Assembly (NCBI GenBank): GCA_028292565.1 | Contig: JAQGMD010000425.1 | Coordinates: 1-19,512, forward strand | Reading direction: 5' to 3' | DNA length: 19,512 bases | DNA from: Burkholderia sp. | GTDB taxonomy: Bacteria > Pseudomonadota > Gammaproteobacteria > Burkholderiales > Burkholderiaceae | In this document: one piece after another, positions 14,373 to 19,512 of the stretch | Layout: every line of letters begins with the position of its first letter | Position numbering within the stretch: position 1 is the first letter of the stretch | Notes under the pieces: generated by a model | Databases searched by the model: none | What the model saw: only the letters and a program-made list of their open reading frames with translations | Told to the model about the DNA's origin: nothing | Translations under genes and position numbers: made by a program

Positions 14373-16055
14373 ATGGAAAAAATCTGGCTCAAATCGTATC
14401 CCGAGGGGGTACCGGCGGAAATCGATTACACGCAATACCGATCATTGGTTCACCTGATGGAAGAAGCGTTCCGCAAGTACGCATCGCGCAATGCGTATGT
14501 GTGCATGGACAAGTTTCTGACCTATGCGCAGGTGGACGAATATTCGAAGAAGCTGGGCGCGTGGCTACAGGGCAGGGGGCTGAAAAAAGGGGCGCGGGTC
14601 GCGATCATGATGCCGAACGTGCTGCAGTATCCGATCGCCATTGCGGGCATCCTGCGTGCAGGTTATACGGTAGTCAACGTGAATCCGCTGTACACGGCGC
14701 GCGAGTTGGAGCACCAGCTCAAGGACTCCGGCGCCGAAGCGATCATCATCCTTGAAAACTTCGCCACTACGCTGGAGCAGGTGATCGCCAAAACCAATGT
14801 CAGACATATCGTCGTTGCCAGCATGGGGGAGATGCTGGGCGGCCTCAAAGGCGTGATAGTCAACTTCGTCGTGCGCAATGCGAAGAAGAAGGTCCCCGCG
14901 TTCCAGCTTCCGAATGCGGTGCGCTTCAAGAAAGCGCTGGCGGACGGGGCGGGCATGAGCCTGAAGCCGGTCGAACTGGGACAGGACGATGTCGCGTTCC
15001 TGCAGTACACCGGCGGCACCACCGGCATATCCAAGGGCGCAACGCTCAGCCATCGCAACGTGATTGCCAACGTGCTGCAAAACGAAGCCTGGGCGCAGCC
15101 CGTGCTGCAGAAGGAGCCGAAGGTCGAGGCATTGACCATCGTCTGCGCGCTGCCGCTTTACCATATCTTCGCACTGACCGCCTGCTGCCTGTTCGGCACC
15201 CGTATGGGCGCGATGAACATCCTCATCCCCAACCCGCGCGATATCGGAGGCTTCATCAAGGAGCTGGCGAAGTACAAGTTCAACATGCTGCCGGCTGTGA
15301 ACACGCTATACAACGGCTTGTTGAACCATCCGGATTTCGCCAAACTCGATTTCTCCGGGCTCAAGGTCTGCAACGGCGGCGGCATGGCGGTGCAGAAGGC
15401 AGTGAATGACAAATGGCTTAAGGTGACCGGCCACCCGATCGTGGAAGGCTACGGCTTGTCTGAAACCTCACCGGTGGCAACGGCGAATCCGCCCGGTCGC
15501 GACGAATTCACCGGCTCTATCGGCCTGCCGATTCCTTCTACCGATATCGCTATTCTGGATGACGCCGGCAACGAGGTTCCGCTCGGCCAGCCGGGCGAGA
15601 TTGCCATACGCGGACCGCAGGTAATGGCTGGCTACTGGAACCGCCCGGATGAGACTGCGAAAGTCATGACACCTGACGGCTTCTTCAAATCGGGCGACAT
15701 CGGTGTGATGGACGAGCATGGCTACGTCAAGATCGTCGACCGCAAAAAAGACATGGTGCTGGTATCGGGCTTCAATGTGTATCCCAACGAAATTGAAGGC
15801 GTGGTTGCCATGCATCCCGGCGTGCTCGAAGTCGCCTGTATCGGTGTGCCGGACGCCAACTCTGGTGAAGTGGTCAAGCTGTTCGTTGTGCGCAAGGATC
15901 CGTCGTTGACGGTCGAACAGTTGATGGACTACTGCAAGGAACAGTTCACCGGCTACAAGCGGCCAAAATACATCGAGTTCCGCGACGAACTGCCCAAGAC
16001 CAACGTGGGCAAGATCCTGCGGCGTGAACTGCGGGATGAGAAAAAGGCGGCGTGA
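14373..16055 (+). CDS. fadD: Long-chain fatty acid--CoA ligase
   Basis: Encodes 560 aa, the usual FadD length. It activates long-chain fatty acids to acyl-CoA with ATP (through acyl-AMP) at the inner membrane and feeds beta-oxidation. Adenylate-forming motifs are in order: YTGGTTGISKGA phosphate loop (about 212), the ALPLYHIFAL gate region, GYGLSETSP (about 359), SGDIGVMDEHGYVKIVDRKKD with the fatty-acyl/adenylate signature (about 440-459), and the C-terminal catalytic Lys in KTNVGKILRREL (about 546). The start is ATG 14373 (MEKIWLKSYP), preceded by GAGGAAG; the in-frame ATG at 14361 overlaps that ribosome-binding site. It is a single-gene unit between two strong terminators with its own promoter region. 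Confidence 0.96.
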   Translation: MEKIWLKSYPEGVPAEIDYTQYRSLVHLMEEAFRKYASRNAYVCMDKFLTYAQVDEYSKKLGAWLQGRGLKKGARVAIMMPNVLQYPIAIAGILRAGYTVVNVNPLYTARELEHQLKDSGAEAIIILENFATTLEQVIAKTNVRHIVVASMGEMLGGLKGVIVNFVVRNAKKKVPAFQLPNAVRFKKALADGAGMSLKPVELGQDDVAFLQYTGGTTGISKGATLSHRNVIANVLQNEAWAQPVLQKEPKVEALTIVCALPLYHIFALTACCLFGTRMGAMNILIPNPRDIGGFIKELAKYKFNMLPAVNTLYNGLLNHPDFAKLDFSGLKVCNGGGMAVQKAVNDKWLKVTGHPIVEGYGLSETSPVATANPPGRDEFTGSIGLPIPSTDIAILDDAGNEVPLGQPGEIAIRGPQVMAGYWNRPDETAKVMTPDGFFKSGDIGVMDEHGYVKIVDRKKDMVLVSGFNVYPNEIEGVVAMHPGVLEVACIGVPDANSGEVVKLFVVRKDPSLTVEQLMDYCKEQFTGYKRPKYIEFRDELPKTNVGKILRRELRDEKKAA

Positions 16056-16074
16056 CGCTGTTCACTCCTGATTG

Positions 16075-16105
16075 AAAAACCGCCTGCATGTCAGGCGGTT
16101 TTTTT
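16075..16105. terminator. Bidirectional intrinsic terminator shared by fadD and phoD
   Basis: CCGCCTG (16080-16086) pairs with CAGGCGG (16092-16098) around a CATGT loop, with five As before and seven Ts after. It lies 19 nt past the fadD stop. Its flanking T/A run also contains the phoD stop codon on the minus strand (TAA at 16104-16106), so phoD transcripts enter the hairpin immediately after translation ends. Confidence 0.9.
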
Positions 16106-17690
16106 ATGAGGTTCCCACCGCTCCGGCGCGGCCGTCTTCGACTATAAAACTCGCAAGCGTCGACAAGCCTGAGTCTTCCCGTCGTACATCATCCAGTGCC
16201 CGGAAATGTGCGGTGGTCCGTGCCGGCGTCACTTCCATGATCACGAAGCCACGCCGATCGCTGCGTCCATATTTGATATGCGGGTTCTGCGCGACGTATC
16301 GATCGGTTCGCGCCTGTCCTGGAGAGCTGGATGTGATCGACGTGCCGCAGAACTCCGTCGCAATGACCGGGTTTTCCACAGAGGTCCCCCGGTTGAAATC
16401 CTGCTTCAGGTCCGCCGCGTAAAAGGTGTGTACATCACCCGATATCACAATCGGGTTAGCGGGACGGTGTTCGACCAGGCTTTCGAAAAGGCGTTTGCGC
16501 GCCGCCGGATAGCCATCCCAGCCGTCCGTCCAGAAGCGTCCGTCATCCGACCCTGCAATCGGCAACTGACTGTTTTGCGCCATCAGTGTCTGCTGCGCCA
16601 GGATGTTCCATTTTGCCTCCGACGAGGAAAATCCGTTTGCCAGCCACGTCTCCTGCTGCTTGCCGAGTAGCGAGCGTCCCGATTCGAGCCGTTCTGTACA
16701 ACCTGACGTAACCGAGTTCGAGCCACCGCGTCCCGCCCTCGGGCAGGCCTGATAGGAGCGATATTGACGGTTGTCGATGACGTGAAACCGCGCCAGCTTT
16801 CCCCAATCGTAGCGGTCGTACATGCGCAGATGCGCATAGCGGTTGGCGCCGTCGGGCAATGCCGGCAAGCGTATCGGCATATGTTCGTAAAACGCCTGGT
16901 AAGCGGCTGCGCGGCGCATCAGAAAATTTGTATCCAGCCGTTCATCGCGATCGTTGCCGTAATCGTTCGCGACCTCATGGTCGTCCCAGGTCACAATCCA
17001 TGGCGCGACTTGGTGCGCAGCCTGTAAATGCGGATCGGATTTGTACTGCGCATAACGCGAGCGGTATTCGTTCAGCGTGACGCTTTCGTTACTGCGGTTG
17101 CGGGGAGAGCCTGGGTGCGCAAGATGATATTCGCCCCATTCGTAAATGTAGTCACCGAGAAATGCAATCAGGTCAGGCGCCGCCGCCGCAATATGGCGGT
17201 GCGCAGCATAGTGTCCAAATTCCCAGTGTTGGCAAGACGCGAATGCAAAGTGCAGCAATGACGGCATTGCGTCCGCTGCCGGCGCGGTGCGCGTGCGTCC
17301 CACCGGGCTGACGGCGTCGCCCACGATGAAACGGTACCAGTACCAGCGGTCGGGGCGCAATCCGGTAACGTCCACATGCACGCTGTGTGCCAACTCGGGC
17401 ATCGCGGTGGCCTTCCCCTTTGCCGCTATGCGTTTGAATGCGTCGTCCTCCGCGATCTCCCATCCCACCGCCATCGGCGTAGGCTGGACAAATTGCGGGT
17501 CGATCGGGTCCGGCAGAATCCGCGTCCACAAAACGACGCTGGTTGGCCGCGGAGAGCCCGACGCAACGCCGAGGCTGAATGGATACGATTTAATGCGCGC
17601 GCGCACGGTCGCGGGAAGCGTCGTTGCGAGCGATGCCAATGACAGCAGACGCCCGGAGTGGACCAGAAACATTCTGCGCTCAGGTTGCAT
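16104..17690 (-). CDS. phoD: Alkaline phosphatase D family protein, Tat-exported
   Basis: Encodes 528 aa. PhoD enzymes are secreted phosphodiesterase/phosphomonoesterases that release phosphate from organic esters, using a calcium-iron centre. The N-terminus carries a twin-arginine motif (ERRMFLV, residues 4-10) and a hydrophobic stretch with likely cleavage at VRA. PhoD landmarks include YPFSLGVASGSPRPTSVVLWTRI, the metal Cys in FAFASCQHWE, FLGDYIYEWG, WIVTWDDHEVANDYG, WNILAQQTLMAQ and the metal-binding VISGDVHTFY near the C-terminus. The start is ATG 17690; a later in-frame ATG (residue 7) would delete the Arg pair. PhoD is often Pho-regulated, but no Pho box is visible in the short gap (17691-17727) to the thioesterase, which lies upstream on the same strand. 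Co-transcription is likely. Confidence 0.93.
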   Translation of the reverse strand: MQPERRMFLVHSGRLLSLASLATTLPATVRARIKSYPFSLGVASGSPRPTSVVLWTRILPDPIDPQFVQPTPMAVGWEIAEDDAFKRIAAKGKATAMPELAHSVHVDVTGLRPDRWYWYRFIVGDAVSPVGRTRTAPAADAMPSLLHFAFASCQHWEFGHYAAHRHIAAAAPDLIAFLGDYIYEWGEYHLAHPGSPRNRSNESVTLNEYRSRYAQYKSDPHLQAAHQVAPWIVTWDDHEVANDYGNDRDERLDTNFLMRRAAAYQAFYEHMPIRLPALPDGANRYAHLRMYDRYDWGKLARFHVIDNRQYRSYQACPRAGRGGSNSVTSGCTERLESGRSLLGKQQETWLANGFSSSEAKWNILAQQTLMAQNSQLPIAGSDDGRFWTDGWDGYPAARKRLFESLVEHRPANPIVISGDVHTFYAADLKQDFNRGTSVENPVIATEFCGTSITSSSPGQARTDRYVAQNPHIKYGRSDRRGFVIMEVTPARTTAHFRALDDVRREDSGLSTLASFIVEDGRAGAVGTS

Positions 17691-17727
17691 CAGGCACCTC
17701 TATACCTTTGATGACAAAAGGTAGGCA

Positions 17728-18162
17728 CTACGCGCCGCCCGCAGCTTCGCCGGTGAGCGCGGACAGCGGTGGGATCGGACGAGGTTTGCGATTGCCATCG
17801 GTGGCCACGTAGGTCAGTGTCGCTTCCGTTACCTTGACGGTTTCCGCTTGCAATCGTTTGCGTTCGGCAAAGACCTCGACATTGACCGTAATCGTGGTGT
17901 TGCCAACTTTCACAACCTCTGCATAAAACGACAACAGGTCGCCGACGAACACCGGATGTTTGAAGAGAAAGGAATTGACTGCGACCGTCGCCACGCGGCC
18001 GTTGGCGCGGCGTGTCGCCGGCAGTGAACCTGCTATATCGACTTGTGCCATGATCCAGCCGCCAAATACGTCGCCATGCACGTTGGCGTCGGCCGGCATC
18101 GGCATTACCCGCAACTCCGGCATTTTTCCTGCCGGGAGGCACGTCTGATTATTACTTGTCAT
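17728..18162 (-). CDS. Acyl-CoA thioesterase, YciA-like hotdog fold
   Basis: Encodes 144 aa. It hydrolyses acyl-CoA to free acid and CoA in the cytoplasm. The hotdog signature NVHGDVFGGWIMAQVDIAG (27-45) closely follows that of YciA, including the catalytic-region Asp31. It is followed by RVATVAVNSFLFKHPVFVGD and a beta-rich FYAEVVKVGNTTITVNVEVF core. The start ATG 18162 (MTSNNQTC) is supported by AGGAG about 9 nt upstream; the longer open frame reaching 18342 runs antisense into the next ABC gene and has no supporting site. It is the first gene of a probable unit with phoD and is divergent from the ABC transporter. Its action opposes FadD, though the two are in separate units. Confidence 0.92.
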   Translation of the reverse strand: MTSNNQTCLPAGKMPELRVMPMPADANVHGDVFGGWIMAQVDIAGSLPATRRANGRVATVAVNSFLFKHPVFVGDLLSFYAEVVKVGNTTITVNVEVFAERKRLQAETVKVTEATLTYVATDGNRKPRPIPPLSALTGEAAGGA

Positions 18163-18272
18163 CTTGCTTTCTCCTGCATGGTGATCGCTACCAATCAATA
18201 TTGAGTAACGCGCTAAGCTACAATCGATAAAGTTGAAGCATAAACGATCCTGAACCAATTCCCTTTCCCGCC

Positions 18273-19512
18273 ATGCGACGCCATCCCGTTTCTTCCCCCG
18301 AACCCGCTGCAAATCAAGGCACGCGCAACGACTGGGCAACATTAAAGACGCTTCTTCCCTATTTGTGGGCCTACAAGTGGCGAGTGCTGCTGGCCCTCAT
18401 CTTCCTGATCGGCGCCAAGGTCGCCAATGTCGGCGTTCCGCTGGTCCTGAAGCAACTGGTCGATCGGATGACGCTCAGCCCGGACAATCCGCAGACGTTG
18501 CTCGTGTTGCCGATCGGTATATTGATCGCGTATGGCGCGCTGCGCTTCTTCACTACATTGTTCACCGAGTTGCGTGAATTCGTGTTCGCCAAGGTTACGC
18601 AAAGCGCGGTGCGCACCATCGCATTGCAAGTTTTTCGCCACCTCCATGCACTGTCGTTGCGCTTTCACCTGAATCGCCAGACTGGCGGCATGACGCGCGA
18701 TATCGAACGCGGGACTCGTGGTATCTCGTCGCTGGTGTCGTACACGCTGTATAGCATCCTGCCGACTCTGGTTGAGATCACGCTGGTAATCGGCTACCTG
18801 GTATGGAATTACGATATCTGGTTCGCGGTGATCACCTTTGGCGCGCTGGTTATATATATCGCGTACACCGTGATCGTGACAGAGTGGCGAACGCATTTCC
18901 GCCGCACCATGAATGACCTCGATTCCAAGGCCAACATCAAGGCAATCGACTCACTCATCAACTACGAGACGGTCAAGTACTTCGGCAATGAAGACTATGA
19001 AGCGCGGCGCTATGATCGCAGCCTCGAAAGCTGGGAAAGCGCAGCAGTAAAGTCGCAGACTTCGCTGTCGCTCTTGAATAGCGGCCAGTCGCTGATCATT
19101 GCTGTTGCGGTTACCCTTATTCTGTGGCGCGCGACGCAAGGTGTCATCGACGGCACGATGACGCTGGGCGACCTGGTGCTGGTTAACGCCTTCATGATCC
19201 AGTTGTACATCCCGCTGAATTTCCTTGGCGTGATTTACCGCGAAATCAGGCAAAGCCTGGCCGACACCGACCGCCTGTTTACATTGCTCGACCAGCATCG
19301 CGAAGTCGCCGACGCGCCGCACGCGCGGCCTTTGGCAGTGCGTGGCGCCGAGGTCAGCTTTTCACGTGTCGATTTCAGCTATGAATCGAAACGGCAAATC
19401 CTGTTTGACGTCGATTTCAAAATCCCGGCCGGCGGCACCACCGCGGTGGTGGGGCACAGCGGCTCCGGAAAATCAACGCTGTCGCGGCTGCTGTTTCGCT
19501 TTTACGATATCA
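18273..19512 (+). CDS. ABC transporter of the ATM1/HMT1 type, fused permease/ATPase (5' part, runs off window)
   Basis: 413 codons are visible; the full protein should be about 600 aa. ATM1-type exporters are homodimers in the inner membrane that move glutathione-linked metals or sulfur compounds. The membrane half begins with LLPYLWAYKWRVLLALIFL and includes the subfamily hallmark INYETVKYFGNEDYEARRY, which separates ATM1/HMT1 proteins from lipid A flippases. The ATPase part begins around residue 360 (VSFSRVDFSYES), with Walker A GHSGSGKST at about 394-402. Signature and Walker B lie beyond position 19512. ATG 18273 (MRRHPVSS) is the natural start, although the ribosome-binding site is poor. 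The gene is divergent from the thioesterase over 110 bp, in which no convincing promoter stands out. Confidence 0.9.
   Translation, partial: MRRHPVSSPEPAANQGTRNDWATLKTLLPYLWAYKWRVLLALIFLIGAKVANVGVPLVLKQLVDRMTLSPDNPQTLLVLPIGILIAYGALRFFTTLFTELREFVFAKVTQSAVRTIALQVFRHLHALSLRFHLNRQTGGMTRDIERGTRGISSLVSYTLYSILPTLVEITLVIGYLVWNYDIWFAVITFGALVIYIAYTVIVTEWRTHFRRTMNDLDSKANIKAIDSLINYETVKYFGNEDYEARRYDRSLESWESAAVKSQTSLSLLNSGQSLIIAVAVTLILWRATQGVIDGTMTLGDLVLVNAFMIQLYIPLNFLGVIYREIRQSLADTDRLFTLLDQHREVADAPHARPLAVRGAEVSFSRVDFSYESKRQILFDVDFKIPAGGTTAVVGHSGSGKSTLSRLLFRFYDI

Noticed and set aside
13598..14392. Long minus-strand open frame (264 codons) antisense to the aminopeptidase lipoprotein and intergenic region
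   Set aside because: Its translation is low-complexity and Arg/Ser-rich with no family resemblance. It overlaps a well-supported gene and the terminator, so it is an antisense shadow of GC-rich codon use.
1..19512. CRISPR arrays, tRNA/rRNA genes, toxin-antitoxin or phage-defence modules
   Set aside because: I looked for regularly spaced repeats, tRNA-like cloverleaves and known defence-protein motifs on both strands and saw none.

Overview
The window looks like ordinary chromosome from a beta-proteobacterium of the order Burkholderiales, probably Oxalobacteraceae (Herbaspirillum/Noviherbaspirillum-like). This rests on the fairly GC-rich coding, a Bug-type (TctC) solute receptor, a Burkholderiales-style FadD and PagL, and short intergenic gaps. 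There is no rRNA or other taxonomic marker, so the assignment is inference from protein style.

Layout. Positions 1-1392 are a decayed patch: scrambled pieces of an IS66-family insertion sequence (a tnpC fragment, a palindrome, a tnpA fragment) abut a tetratricopeptide-protein gene that has lost its 5' end and carries two frameshifts. From about 1541 the genes look intact. They are pagL (-); glpK with an SMP-30/gluconolactonase gene (-); and, divergently, a hydroxyacid dehydrogenase of the GarR/3-hydroxyisobutyrate dehydrogenase group with a Bug receptor (+). Then come a BacA/ABCD-type ABC exporter half-transporter and a DUF3047 lipoprotein (+); an M20 amidohydrolase (-); an uncharacterised cytoplasmic molybdopterin oxidoreductase coupled by an ATGA overlap to a COG4324 aminopeptidase-like lipoprotein (+); fadD (+); phoD (-); a YciA-like acyl-CoA thioesterase (-); and the 5' part of an ATM1/HMT1-type ABC transporter (+) that runs off the right edge.

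How the genes may work together. The 3856-6761 divergon pairs a periplasmic receptor with a lactonase and a GarR-like reductase, which suggests uptake and breakdown of a sugar acid or related hydroxy acid. Glycerol kinase sits in the same transcription unit as the lactonase. FadD activates long-chain fatty acids, and the nearby thioesterase performs the reverse reaction, but the two are separated by phoD and are not one operon. Two strong intrinsic terminators (after 14109 and after 16055) delimit units. The second also holds the phoD stop codon, so it probably serves both strands.

I see no CRISPR array, tRNA, rRNA, phage module, defence system or clear new multi-gene system. The points most worth following up are single-protein oddities (a PagL without its catalytic Glu, a GlpK without the fructose-1,6-bisphosphate loop, a molybdoenzyme with no obvious metal-ligand residue) and several perfect operator-like palindromes in promoter regions.
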